From positions 434,001 through 498,000 of the forward strand of contig NZ_JADCKC010000001.1 of assembly GCF_014982805.1 (NCBI RefSeq): 64,000 bases of DNA. Reading direction: 5' to 3'. The stretch comes from Gemmiger gallinarum. GTDB taxonomy: Bacteria > Bacillota > Clostridia > Oscillospirales > Ruminococcaceae. Every line of letters starts with the position of its first letter. The stretch's first letter is position 1. Position numbers and translations under genes: made by a program. This document shows positions 17,172 to 25,414 of this stretch, piece by piece. The notes under the pieces were generated by a model. The model worked only from the letters and a program-made list of their open reading frames with translations, ran no database searches and had not been told where the DNA came from.

Positions 17172-18575
17172 TCAGACGGGATGGCTCTTGTTCTCGTAGT
17201 CGGCATGAAGAGCATCCACACCCTGAATGCGGGCGTTGCGCTTTTCAAAGAACTTGGGCGCGACCTGCGGGAACATGGCATAAGTCAGAACGTCCTCTTC
17301 CTGGATGGCATACTTGGCAGCTTCCGCCTTCAGCTTGTCCATTTCGGGCTCCAGCGTATCGGCAAAGCGGCAGGTAATGGGCTTTTCGCCCTTGAGGATC
17401 ATAGCCTGGAACTCCGGCTTGATAGGCGCGGGAGTCTTGCCGTAATCGCCATGGATCAGGCCCTTGAACTCTTTGGTGACCATCTTGTAGCGCTCGCCCA
17501 GGATGACATTGAAGACTGCCTGTGTACCAACGATCTGGCTGGTCGGGGTGACCAGCGGCGGATAACCGGCATTTTCGCGGACACGAGGAATCTCCTTGAG
17601 CACCTCATCCAGCTTGTCTTCCTTGCCGGCATCCTTGAGCTGCTTGAGCATGTTGGAGAACATGCCGCCCGGGACCTGATACAGCAGCGTGTTGGCATCG
17701 ACACCCAGGCTCTTGGGGCTGATCTGGCCGTTGGCAATGTACTTCTCGCGCAGCTTGGCGAAGTAAGCACGGACAACATTCAGCTGGCCGAGATCCAGAC
17801 CGGTATCGTAATCGGTGCCCTGCAGAGCAGCAACCAGGCTCTCGGTGGGCATGTGGGAAGTACCCAGTGCCAGCGGGCTCATGGCAGTGTCGATGATATC
17901 GGCACCGGCTTCAATGCCCTTCAGAATGGACATGGAAGCAAGACCGGCAGTATAGTGGCTGTGAATATCGATGGGGATCTTGACGGTCTCCTTCAGCTTC
18001 TTGACCAGGTCGTAGCAGGTGTAGGGCTTGAGCAGGCCGGCCATATCCTTGATGCAGATGGAGTTTGCGCCCATCTCTTCCAGGGTCTTGGCATACTCGG
18101 CAAAGTACTCGTTGTTATGGACCGGGCTCAGGGTATAGCTGATGCAGGCCTGAACATGCGCACCTTCCTTGTTGGCCGCCTTGATAGCAGTCTGCAGGTT
18201 GCGGGGATCGTTCAGAGCATCGAAAATACGGATGACATCAATGCCGTTGGCCACCGACTTCTGGACAAAGTACTCGACGGCGTCATCGGCATAGGGACGG
18301 TAGCCCAGCATGTTCTGGCCGCGGAACAGCATCTGCAGCTTCTGGTGGGGCAGTTCCTTGCGCAGAATGCGCAGACGCTCCCACGGGTCCTCGTCCAGGA
18401 AGCGGATGCAGGAGTCAAACGTTGCACCGCCCCAGCACTCCACAGAGAAGTACGGGATCTTGTCCATCTCGGGCAGGATGGGACGCATCTCATCCATGGT
18501 CATACGGGTCGCCAGCAAAGACTGGTGTGCGTCACGAAGCACAACTTCGGTAATCTTTATCGGTTTCTTAGCCAA
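17172..18575 (-). CDS. Pyruvate/oxaloacetate carboxyltransferase subunit (OadA/PycB/transcarboxylase 5S-like)
   Basis: A 467-aa carboxyltransferase that moves a carboxyl group between oxaloacetate and carboxybiotin. Metal site residues are visible: LRDAHQS (Asp), IHSHYTAG (HxH) and the Lys in CIKDMAGLL that is carbamylated in known structures. It ends without the Ala/Pro linker and biotin domain of full OadA. That domain is supplied by the separate gene upstream. No oadB-like membrane subunit is present, so a Na+-pumping decarboxylase cannot be assumed. With its two neighbours it matches the 5S part of a transcarboxylase. Confidence 0.88.
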   Translation of the reverse strand: MAKKPIKITEVVLRDAHQSLLATRMTMDEMRPILPEMDKIPYFSVECWGGATFDSCIRFLDEDPWERLRILRKELPHQKLQMLFRGQNMLGYRPYADDAVEYFVQKSVANGIDVIRIFDALNDPRNLQTAIKAANKEGAHVQACISYTLSPVHNNEYFAEYAKTLEEMGANSICIKDMAGLLKPYTCYDLVKKLKETVKIPIDIHSHYTAGLASMSILKGIEAGADIIDTAMSPLALGTSHMPTESLVAALQGTDYDTGLDLGQLNVVRAYFAKLREKYIANGQISPKSLGVDANTLLYQVPGGMFSNMLKQLKDAGKEDKLDEVLKEIPRVRENAGYPPLVTPTSQIVGTQAVFNVILGERYKMVTKEFKGLIHGDYGKTPAPIKPEFQAMILKGEKPITCRFADTLEPEMDKLKAEAAKYAIQEEDVLTYAMFPQVAPKFFEKRNARIQGVDALHADYENKSHPV

Positions 18576-18629
18576 TCTCGTTCACCTCGTTTTGAACCGC
18601 TTAGCGGTCACATCTCACATGTTGCTGTC

Positions 18630-19010
18630 TCAGTTCATCGTGACCAGCAGGTCGCCGGAGCTGACGGTGTCACCCTTGCGGGCGTTGACGGTGGCAATGG
18701 TGCCGTCCTGGGGAGCAGAGATCTCATTTTCCATCTTCATGGCTTCCAGAATCATCAGAACGGAACCAGCCTTGACGGAATCACCCGGCTTGACGCGGAC
18801 ATCCAGAATGTTGCCCGGCATGGGAGCAGAAACGGAGACGGCACCGGCAGCGCCCTGAGGAGCAGCGGGTGCGGGTGCAACAGCAGGCGCAGCGGCGGGA
18901 GCCGGAGCAGCAGGTGCGGCAGGAGCAGCGGGAGCAACCGGAGCGCCGGTGTTCTCTTCAACAGTGACCTGGTAGGCAACGCCGTTTACGGTAACGGTAA
19001 GATTTTTCAT
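18630..19010 (-). CDS. Biotin carboxyl carrier protein (1.3S/OadC-like)
   Basis: A 126-aa carrier: N-terminal beta strand segment (residues 1-20), a long Ala/Pro-rich flexible linker (about 22-55), then a biotinyl domain with the biotinylation site EAMKMENE (Lys near residue 93). The linker is what swinging biotin arms use to reach two active sites. It lies between two carboxyltransferase genes on the same strand. A biotin carboxylase (AccC) is not encoded beside it. Confidence 0.93.
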   Translation of the reverse strand: MKNLTVTVNGVAYQVTVEENTGAPVAPAAPAAPAAPAPAAAPAVAPAPAAPQGAAGAVSVSAPMPGNILDVRVKPGDSVKAGSVLMILEAMKMENEISAPQDGTIATVNARKGDTVSSGDLLVTMN

Positions 19011-19048
19011 AGGGGTAATCCTCCTTCAAAGTTCAGAACTCTCCGATA

Positions 19049-20371
19049 TCAAAGCGCAATGTTGCCGTGCTTCTTGGACAGGCGAACCGCGCGTTTCGTT
19101 GCCAGCATATCCAGCGCCTGTGCAACCTCATTGCGGACATTGGCTGCGGCAGTCTCGGTATCTGCGGCACCGGCTGCAGCGGCAGCCTTGGCAGAGCAGA
19201 CCTCGCTGCGGTAGGCAGCGGCCTTGTCCTGGGTCGTCTTGGTGATGTTGTCAGAAGCGTAGATCTCGTCCTTGTACAGAACGCTGACAGCAGCCTCGGG
19301 AGCCAGCGGGGCGACGGTGCAGCCGTCCACCGCAATGCGCCAGTCGGCGGGAGCGGCAAAGACCGTGTACACAGGGCCCACCGCCTCACCGGCGAGAACC
19401 GCAACCTTGACCGTGGTGGCCTCGGCATAGACGCCGGCCATACGGGCAGCCTGACGGATACCGCCGGCCTGATCGTCGGACTCACTCTTGACGAAGCCAT
19501 CGGTATTGACGACGGTCACCACAGGGATGCTGTAAGCATCGCACATCCGCACAAAGCGTGCAGCCTTGGCGGTGCAGCGGTGATCCAGCCCTGCCTTGGC
19601 GGTAGCAATGATGCCGGCAGACATGCCGTTGATGGTACCCAGCGCGGTATACACATTGGCGCCGTAACCGGCGTACAGCTCAACCAGGCTGCCTTCGTCG
19701 GCAATGGACTCTGCCGCCTGCTTCGGGTCATATTTGGCAAGATTGAGGGCAGCCTTGGGAGCCGTGAAGTCGAACACAGCGGGGCCGGCCAGGTTGTTGC
19801 CCGGCAGCATGCCCACCAGTGCAGCGGCCTGCTTGGCAGCGTCCTCCGCGTTTTTGGCGTGAACCGCCTCGACACCGGCACGGGCAGCAAAGGCCTCGCT
19901 GCCTGCATCGGCAACCTTGTCATCGCTGTTGAAGGGAGCGGTCAGGAACAGCTCTGCATCCTCGGAAACAATGCAGATATCCGCCGCCGCGGCATGAATC
20001 GCAGAAGTGCCGGCGCAGGTGCCCGTCACCACCGCGATCTGAGGGACAACACCCGAAATCCGGGAGATCTCAGCCATCAGCTTGGCGTTGGCCGTCAGCA
20101 GATCCAGCCCTCCGTCCAGCTTTGCACCGGTGGAGTCGTAGATCGTAACAACCGGATTGCCGGTCTCCGCTGCCATTTCCAGCACGCGGATGGTTTTATT
20201 GATGTCATTCACACCAATCGGGCCGCCGTCCTGGCAAACCACATATGCGGTCTGTCCGTTGGCGCAGCCGTAAGCAGCGCTCACAGCACCTTCCTGGAAC
20301 AGCGGCGTATAAACGCCGTCGTCAAAAAAATGTGCAAGGATCTGTTCCTTGCCCGCCTTTTTTGCTGCCAT
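19049..20371 (-). CDS. Acyl-CoA carboxyltransferase subunit (MmdA/PccB/transcarboxylase 12S-like)
   Basis: A 440-aa protein with two crotonase-like halves typical of CoA-dependent carboxyltransferases. The N-half has DSTGAKLDGGLDLL and AVVTGTCAGTSAIHAAAADI. The C-half has NGMSAGIIATAKAGLDHRC, VVTVVNTDGFV and a long C-terminal helical tail. It is shorter than usual MmdA/PccB (about 510 aa), mostly at the N-terminus. Its partner should be an acyl-CoA such as acetyl-, propionyl- or methylmalonyl-CoA. First gene of the operon. Its promoter is at 20428-20456. Confidence 0.82.
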   Translation of the reverse strand: MAAKKAGKEQILAHFFDDGVYTPLFQEGAVSAAYGCANGQTAYVVCQDGGPIGVNDINKTIRVLEMAAETGNPVVTIYDSTGAKLDGGLDLLTANAKLMAEISRISGVVPQIAVVTGTCAGTSAIHAAAADICIVSEDAELFLTAPFNSDDKVADAGSEAFAARAGVEAVHAKNAEDAAKQAAALVGMLPGNNLAGPAVFDFTAPKAALNLAKYDPKQAAESIADEGSLVELYAGYGANVYTALGTINGMSAGIIATAKAGLDHRCTAKAARFVRMCDAYSIPVVTVVNTDGFVKSESDDQAGGIRQAARMAGVYAEATTVKVAVLAGEAVGPVYTVFAAPADWRIAVDGCTVAPLAPEAAVSVLYKDEIYASDNITKTTQDKAAAYRSEVCSAKAAAAAGAADTETAAANVRNEVAQALDMLATKRAVRLSKKHGNIAL

Positions 20372-20427
20372 ATATGAACCTCCCTGTTGTGATATCGCAA
20401 GATGGTTGCGTTATGCCATATGTATAG

Positions 20428-20456
20428 ATTATACTACGTAAATTTCTGTCAAACAA
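20428..20456 (-). promoter_or_regulatory. Promoter of the carboxyltransferase operon
   Basis: On the minus strand TTGTTT (20451-20456), 17 bp, perfect TATAAT (20428-20433). Confidence 0.65.
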
Positions 20457-20534
20457 GTGTTTTTGCTACAAAATTGTGCACGGTGTACAGGTTTTTTTGG
20501 CCTGCGTGTCACCAATCGGCCTGCAAAACGGCAC

Positions 20535-21323
20535 TTATTTGCGAGGAAACGGTCCCTTCCGGCCGGATTCTTCCTTCGGCGCGGCGGCTTTCCCCTGTTT
20601 TGCCGCAGCACGCAATGCCGAAACTTCGGACTTTTTCAGCTCACGGTACTGGCCGGGCTGCAGCATCCCCAGCTTGACGGGGCCTTCCGCGCTGCGCTTG
20701 AGGCGGACCACTTCCAGTCCCACCGCCTCACACATACGGCGGATCTGGCGGTTGCGGCCCTCGTGCAGCGTAATCTCCAAAACCGTACGACCCGGCTCAT
20801 CGGTCACCACATGGATCACTGCGGGGGCTGTGCGCACGCCGTCGTCCAGCACAACGCCGGAGGACATCTCGACGATCTGCTGCTCGGTGGCGCGGGGACG
20901 GACGGTGACACGGTAGAGCTTGCCCACCCCGCCCGACGGATGGGTCAGCAGATTGGCAAAGGCGCCGTCATCGGTGAGAAGCAGCAAACCCTCGCTGTCC
21001 TTGTCCAGGCGTCCCACCGGATAGACGCGGCGGGGCACATCGGTGAGCAGATCCATGACCGTCTTGCGGCCGCGCTCATCGGAAGCGGTGGTGATATAGC
21101 CCCGGGGCTTGTGAAGCATCAGATAAATGTACTGACGCTTGCGCACGATGCGCAGGCTCTTTCCATCCACCGACACCTTGTCAAAATCAGGGTCCATCTT
21201 GTCGCCAAGGCCTACCGGATGACCGTTCACCTTGACCCGGCCTTCGGCAATGAGCTGTTCCGCAGCGCGGCGGGAGCAATAGCCCTGGTCGGAAAGGACC
21301 TTCTGGATACGTTGTTCTGCCAT
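20535..21323 (-). CDS. rluB: rRNA pseudouridine synthase, RluB/RsuA family
   Basis: Modifies a uridine in rRNA to pseudouridine. The 262-aa protein has an N-terminal S4 RNA-binding domain (QKVLSDQGYCSRRAAEQLI, residues about 6-60) and a synthase domain with the catalytic Asp in PVGRLDKDSEGLLLLTDDG. EGRNRQIRRM is a further family signature. The C-terminal tail is short, basic and Ala/Lys-rich. It is last in the scpA-scpB-DUF2953-gerW-rluB order that is conserved in Clostridia. The exact target uridine is not certain. Confidence 0.9.
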   Translation of the reverse strand: MAEQRIQKVLSDQGYCSRRAAEQLIAEGRVKVNGHPVGLGDKMDPDFDKVSVDGKSLRIVRKRQYIYLMLHKPRGYITTASDERGRKTVMDLLTDVPRRVYPVGRLDKDSEGLLLLTDDGAFANLLTHPSGGVGKLYRVTVRPRATEQQIVEMSSGVVLDDGVRTAPAVIHVVTDEPGRTVLEITLHEGRNRQIRRMCEAVGLEVVRLKRSAEGPVKLGMLQPGQYRELKKSEVSALRAAAKQGKAAAPKEESGRKGPFPRK

Positions 21324-21407
21324 GTTGTTCCTCCTGATATGGAAAACGGACGCCGTCCGGCCTGCAAGCCGGGCCGCGCCCGTTTGTTCCGTGTATTGCG
21401 CGGCAAG

Positions 21408-21815
21408 TTATTCCTCTGCCGTCCCGGTTGTTTCTTCCTTCTTGTCGGTATCGTCCTTCCTGACGAGAGCCGCCAGCTTGTCCACCAGCTCCGGCAGTGC
21501 GTTGATGGCATTGTCGATGGGCGAGACATGCTCCGCCAGCTGCACCGTACGCACCGTGCCGTCCTTGACGACCAGGAAAGCGATGGGCGTAATAGACACG
21601 CCCGCGCCGGAACCGCCGCCAAACATTTCCTTGGTGGATTTTGCGCCGACATCGGAGCCGCCGGAAGCAAAGCCCAGCGTGACCTTGGAAACCGGAATAA
21701 TGGTGGTGCTGCCGTCCAGTGTGATCGGCGATCCGATAATGGTATTGGCGTCCGCCATCTCACGAATTTTCTCCACGGTAGCTCCCATCAGGCCCTGAAC
21801 AGGATGTTCTGCCAT
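21408..21815 (-). CDS. gerW: GerW/YtfJ-family protein
   Basis: A 135-aa protein with the YtfJ signature: PVQGLMGATVEKIREMADANTI-like start region, then IIPVSKVTLGFASGG and a Gly-rich segment GGGSGAGVSITPIAFLV. In Bacillus, GerW is needed for germination, but the family is also found in non-sporing Firmicutes, where its job is unknown. The ATG at 21815 follows AAGGAGG. The upstream Met of the open frame lacks a ribosome site. The C-terminus is acidic and Lys-rich. Confidence 0.85.
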   Translation of the reverse strand: MAEHPVQGLMGATVEKIREMADANTIIGSPITLDGSTTIIPVSKVTLGFASGGSDVGAKSTKEMFGGGSGAGVSITPIAFLVVKDGTVRTVQLAEHVSPIDNAINALPELVDKLAALVRKDDTDKKEETTGTAEE

Positions 21816-21868
21816 ATAAGTTTCCTCCTTCAAAAAACGGTTGCGGCATTATGCTGCAGTGCCACAGA

Positions 21869-22627
21869 TCATTTTGTATCCGCTGTCTTATGCGCGGTTT
21901 TCTTTTTCTTTGACGGTGCTCCTTGACGTTTGGTGCTGCGCCATACCGTCAGGATTACCGATGCCACTATTATATACATTCTTGCCGTGATTTGGCAAGA
22001 GAAACAGCGTTCCTTGCGGCGTTCCCCGGTAAAATCCGGTTCCAGACGCAGTTCTTCCGCCTGAACGTCCACCAGATCCTCCAGAACAACCCACGCAGTA
22101 TTGCAGGCACCTGCCAGTGCACCGTACGCAATGGCAGTGGCTGCGGCATCCTCCCCGGTAACCGTCCAGACAATTTTGACCTTTCGGACCTTGAGATGTT
22201 CCAGCAGCATCTTGCCGGGGCCCTTGGCCCAGCGGGTCAGCCGGCGGACATATTTCATGGGATCGCCCATCAGGCTCTCATACAGCCGGTCCACCTCATC
22301 GGGCTGCGGTTCCTTGGGGGAAGGCTTTGCCGCTTCCGCGGTGTCCGGGACAGAAGCCCGGGGCTCCTCCTGTTCTTTTTTTTCCGGCTCTGGAGACTCC
22401 GGCTTCGGCTTTTCTGTCTTACCCGTCTGCTTTTTCTCTGTTTCCCGTTTGGCGCGGGGGGGATAGAACCGCCGGCGCAAAGGGCCCACGGAAAGCCAGA
22501 TTTCCGCCTTTTGTTCCTTCCAGAAGGCCTCGATCCCCGCCGGAAGCAGAAGAAAAATTGCAAGCAGCAAAAGCACCGCCAAAATCAGGATGCCCAGAAT
22601 CTGCAGTACCAAAACCACCACGTTCAT
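21869..22627 (-). CDS. DUF2953 domain membrane protein
   Basis: A 252-aa protein with a strong N-terminal membrane segment (residues about 4-30), a charged Glu/Lys/Pro-rich linker (60-115), and a C-terminal DUF2953-like part (KVRKVKIVWTVTGEDAAATAIAYG). A second hydrophobic stretch near residue 220 precedes a Lys-rich tail. Its ATG overlaps the scpB stop by 4 nt (ATGA). The position between scpB and gerW is the usual clostridial arrangement. Function is unknown. Confidence 0.8.
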   Translation of the reverse strand: MNVVVLVLQILGILILAVLLLLAIFLLLPAGIEAFWKEQKAEIWLSVGPLRRRFYPPRAKRETEKKQTGKTEKPKPESPEPEKKEQEEPRASVPDTAEAAKPSPKEPQPDEVDRLYESLMGDPMKYVRRLTRWAKGPGKMLLEHLKVRKVKIVWTVTGEDAAATAIAYGALAGACNTAWVVLEDLVDVQAEELRLEPDFTGERRKERCFSCQITARMYIIVASVILTVWRSTKRQGAPSKKKKTAHKTADTK

Positions 22628-23211
22628 GGATTCATCTCCAACTGTTCGGCTGCGGGAAGCTCGGGCTGCGGTTCATCGGGCTCCTCCGGCTCGGGGGTCT
22701 GTTCCTCATGGAGAGGCGGCAGGTCGGCCAGACTGCCCAGCCCGAACACCCGCAGGAAGGTATCGGTCACCCGGAAGCTGACCGGTTTGCCCGGCAGGTC
22801 CAGACGGCCGGCCTCCTCGATCAGACCCTTGTCCAGCAGCTTTGCCACTGTTGAAGAGGAATCCACCCCGCGAACCTGCTCAATAAAGCTGCGGGATACA
22901 GGCTGGTTGTAGGCAATGACTGCCAGAACCTCCAGCGCTGCGGGAGAAAGAGGCGCGTTGCGGCGGGTATCCAGAATACGCTTGACGATCTCCCCATAAT
23001 AGGGACGGGTCGCCATCTGCCACCGGTCCTCGAAGTTGAGAAGCACCATACCGCTGCTGCGCTCATCATATTGTTTCTGCAGTTTTTCCAGAAGCATCTG
23101 GGTCTGGATGGGTTCGGCGTGGAGCGCATCCGCCAGTCGATCCAGCTCAACCGGTTCGCCGTGCGCAAAAAGCATGGCCTCCAATGCGCCGAGGCGCTGC
23201 TTTTCATTCAT
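22624..23211 (-). CDS. scpB: Segregation and condensation protein B
   Basis: Kleisin-interacting winged-helix subunit of the SMC-ScpAB complex, which compacts and segregates chromosomes. The 195-aa protein has the two winged-helix domains, with EVLAVIAYNQPVSRSFIEQVRG and the LPGKPVSFRVTDTFLRVFGL segment. The start is the ATG at 23211, which overlaps the scpA stop by 8 nt, so the partners are translationally coupled. A longer frame to 23295 runs inside scpA and is not used. The tail is acidic and Pro-rich. Confidence 0.92.
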   Translation of the reverse strand: MNEKQRLGALEAMLFAHGEPVELDRLADALHAEPIQTQMLLEKLQKQYDERSSGMVLLNFEDRWQMATRPYYGEIVKRILDTRRNAPLSPAALEVLAVIAYNQPVSRSFIEQVRGVDSSSTVAKLLDKGLIEEAGRLDLPGKPVSFRVTDTFLRVFGLGSLADLPPLHEEQTPEPEEPDEPQPELPAAEQLEMNP

Positions 23212-23935
23212 CTTGCTCGTTCCCCTTTCGCTTTCTGCGGTGTGTGCGGTCGACGTGAAGGTCCCCCTCCCCATCCACCTGGACACGCCCTGCACGGATC
23301 AGTTCCAGCAGCGCCAGAAAAGTCGCCACATTGGTGCTGCGGGTCTCGGTCCGGTCAAACAGCTGCCCCATCCGGGACAGGGTCCCGTGCACCAGCCCCC
23401 GCAGCATATGAATGACACGGCTGGACACCGAGACAAACGGCGCGGTTACCAGCGGTTCAAACCGTTCCTGTGTGGGCTTGCGCTTGCGCAGGCTGCGTCC
23501 CATCAGATTGTACCAGGCCTGTACCAGCCGTTCCGGGTCATGCCGGCGGGTGTATTCCGCCGCACCCACCAACGGCTGAGGCTGGCGCACCGCCGTAAAC
23601 ACATCCCGGGCGCGGCTGCCCAGCTGAGCCGCCACCGCCTTGCAGGTACTGTACTCGATCAAACGCCCCGTAAGTTCGGCCTTCATGCGCTCGGCCTCCG
23701 GACTGCGGGGCAGAAGCAGTGCGCTTTTCATCTGAACCAGTTTGGCCGCCATATCAATGAACTCGCTGGCCACATCCATCCGGTCCGCCTGCAGCGTGTT
23801 GATGACTGCCGTGTACTGATCGATCAGCTGCATGATGTTGATATCATACAGGTTCATCTTGTTTTTGCTCACCAGATACAGCAAAAGATCCAGCGGGCCT
23901 TCAAAGTCTTCCAGTTTGAAGGTCAATGCCTCCAT
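23204..23935 (-). CDS. scpA: Segregation and condensation protein A (kleisin)
   Basis: Kleisin subunit that bridges the SMC heads. The N-terminal signature FEGPLDLLLYLVSKNKMNLYDI is present, followed by EFIDMAAKLVQMKSALLLPR, and the C-terminal winged helix with FLALLELIRAGRVQV. At 243 aa it is normal. It starts 44 nt after the stop of the upstream M50 protease gene and overlaps scpB by 8 nt, so the block is one operon. Confidence 0.93.
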   Translation of the reverse strand: MEALTFKLEDFEGPLDLLLYLVSKNKMNLYDINIMQLIDQYTAVINTLQADRMDVASEFIDMAAKLVQMKSALLLPRSPEAERMKAELTGRLIEYSTCKAVAAQLGSRARDVFTAVRQPQPLVGAAEYTRRHDPERLVQAWYNLMGRSLRKRKPTQERFEPLVTAPFVSVSSRVIHMLRGLVHGTLSRMGQLFDRTETRSTNVATFLALLELIRAGRVQVDGEGDLHVDRTHRRKRKGNEQDE

Positions 23936-23979
23936 GTAATGCTCCCCTATTCCTCCAGTATGGTCCTGCCCGTTTTTAC

Positions 23980-24621
23980 TCAGGCAACAAATGCCGTCGC
24001 CAGGTCCAGCACCTGCCAGACTGCATTGCCGACGATGGACAGCGGGTAATTCAGTACACCGAATACGGCGGCGATCAAAACGACAATCATGATCTGGCGT
24101 TCGTACTGCATCGCTTTGAAATAGTACTTCTGCGGCAGGAACAGAAGAGCAATACGGCTGCCGTCAAACGGCGGAACCGGCAGCAGATTGAACACCGCCA
24201 GGCTGACGTTCATGGATATCATATAATAAAGTAGACGATACAGCAGCGTGGGAAGGCCCAAACCAAACCAGACGGCCAGCAGTTTGTAGACGATCATGGA
24301 CAGATAGGCCAGCAACAGGTTGGAGATGGGGCCTGCCGCCGCCGAAATCGCCATACCGACCTTGGGGTTCTTGAAGCGGTCGGGGCGGATCCCCACCGGA
24401 CGCGCCCAGCCAACACCGGCAAAAATCATGCAGATGCCGCCCATCAAATCAAAGTGGCGGCGGGGGTCCAGGGAAAGCCGCCCTGCGTTTTTGGCGGTGG
24501 GGTCCCCCAGTTTCCAGCTGACCAGGGCATGCGCCGCCTCATGAAAAGGTATGGCGATCAGCATGACCACCGCACGCAGCAGATACGAAACCAGAACTTC
24601 CGGTCCCAACAGGCCACCCAT
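23980..24621 (-). CDS. Site-2-type membrane metalloprotease, M50 family
   Basis: A 213-aa polytopic membrane protein. The zinc motif HEAAH lies in IAIPFHEAAHALVSWKLGDP (about residues 26-30), and the second metal region is LLPVPPFDG with its Asp, as in the small SpoIVFB/YwhC-like S2P class. GGICMIFAGVGWARPV is typical of the subfamily next to scpA. The start is the ATG at 24621 after GGAGG. Substrate unknown. Confidence 0.88.
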   Translation of the reverse strand: MGGLLGPEVLVSYLLRAVVMLIAIPFHEAAHALVSWKLGDPTAKNAGRLSLDPRRHFDLMGGICMIFAGVGWARPVGIRPDRFKNPKVGMAISAAAGPISNLLLAYLSMIVYKLLAVWFGLGLPTLLYRLLYYMISMNVSLAVFNLLPVPPFDGSRIALLFLPQKYYFKAMQYERQIMIVVLIAAVFGVLNYPLSIVGNAVWQVLDLATAFVA

Positions 24622-24795
24622 ATGTCTACCTCCGGACTCCATAGAATCAATATATTATACCGTACTTTGCCTCTGCACACAAGTCAAAGCCCCTATCTGA
24701 CGGGTTCATCTCCTTTCCGGCACAGCATTTTGGCTCTTTCCGGAATGGGCGCACAAAATTTTGACAAACTTTTTGGCAAAACACAAAAAAAGCAC

Positions 24796-24824
24796 TTGCA
24801 ATTTTCTTTCAGGTTTGCTATGAT
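24796..24824 (+). promoter_or_regulatory. Promoter of rpmB
   Basis: TTGCAA (24796-24801), 17 bp, TATGAT (24819-24824), 30 bp before the rpmB start. Confidence 0.7.
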
Positions 24825-24855
24825 AGTACAGCTACTTAAAGGAGGTGCAAGCAGA

Positions 24856-25044
24856 ATGGCCAAATGTGCATGCTGTGGCAAGGGTGTCACGTTCGGTATC
24901 AAGGTATCCCACTCCCATCGTCGGAGCAATCGTACCTGGAATCCCAATGTCAAGCGCGTAAAAGCTATCGTGGATGGTTCCCCGAAGTATATCTACGCCT
25001 GCACCCGCTGCCTGCGTTCGGGTAAGGTTACTCGCGCTGTCTGA
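24856..25044 (+). CDS. rpmB: 50S ribosomal protein L28
   Basis: A 62-aa ribosomal protein of the zinc-binding (C+) form: two CxxC pairs, CACC near the N-terminus and CTRC near the C-terminus. The HSHRRSNRTWNPN segment is diagnostic. The real start is the ATG after AAAGGAGGTG. The open frame runs far upstream of it without meaning. Monocistronic, with its own promoter and terminator. Confidence 0.96.
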   Translation: MAKCACCGKGVTFGIKVSHSHRRSNRTWNPNVKRVKAIVDGSPKYIYACTRCLRSGKVTRAV

Positions 25045-25060
25045 TCTGGATGGAAGAAAT

Positions 25061-25088
25061 GCCGGTCACCATGGTGGCCGGCTTTTTC
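25061..25088 (+). terminator. Terminator after rpmB
   Basis: GCCGGTCACC pairs with GGTGGCCGGC (10 bp), followed by TTTTT. Confidence 0.88.
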
Positions 25089-25174
25089 TGTACGCATCCG
25101 CCTGCGGTCCTGACTGCAAGATCAGACCGCCTTTCCTTTTTTCTCTGAGTTCACAAAGAAAGGAGGCCGTCCCT

Positions 25175-25348
25175 GTGTTGCCTCAGGACCCGATCATCTT
25201 GTTGAGCTACGTCAACACCAAACTGCGCGATCGCGACCATTCCCTCGAGAATTTCTGCTCGACGGAAGACGTGGATCAGGCGGAATTGTGCAGCCGCCTG
25301 GCCAAAGTCGGTTATACCTACGACAGCAATCGCGCTCAATTTGTATAA
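25175..25348 (+). CDS. Small DUF4250 protein
   Basis: A 57-aa protein read from GTG at 25175, or TTG at 25178, after AAGGAGG. The sequence LPQDPIILLSYVNTKLRDR with the ending YTYDSNRAQFV matches the DUF4250 family, a small conserved clostridial protein of unknown function. No membrane segment or motif suggests a role. Confidence 0.78.
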   Translation: MLPQDPIILLSYVNTKLRDRDHSLENFCSTEDVDQAELCSRLAKVGYTYDSNRAQFV

Positions 25349-25414
25349 CCTTCTCTGAGCCCCGCCTCCTTGCAGTGCAGGGCTCGGAGCTTAGAAAAAG
25401 TGAGGGACAGGATC

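Noticed and set aside
17172-20371. Complete Na+-translocating oxaloacetate decarboxylase operon
   Set aside because: No OadB or OadG membrane subunit is encoded, and the first gene is a CoA-ester transferase that such pumps do not need.
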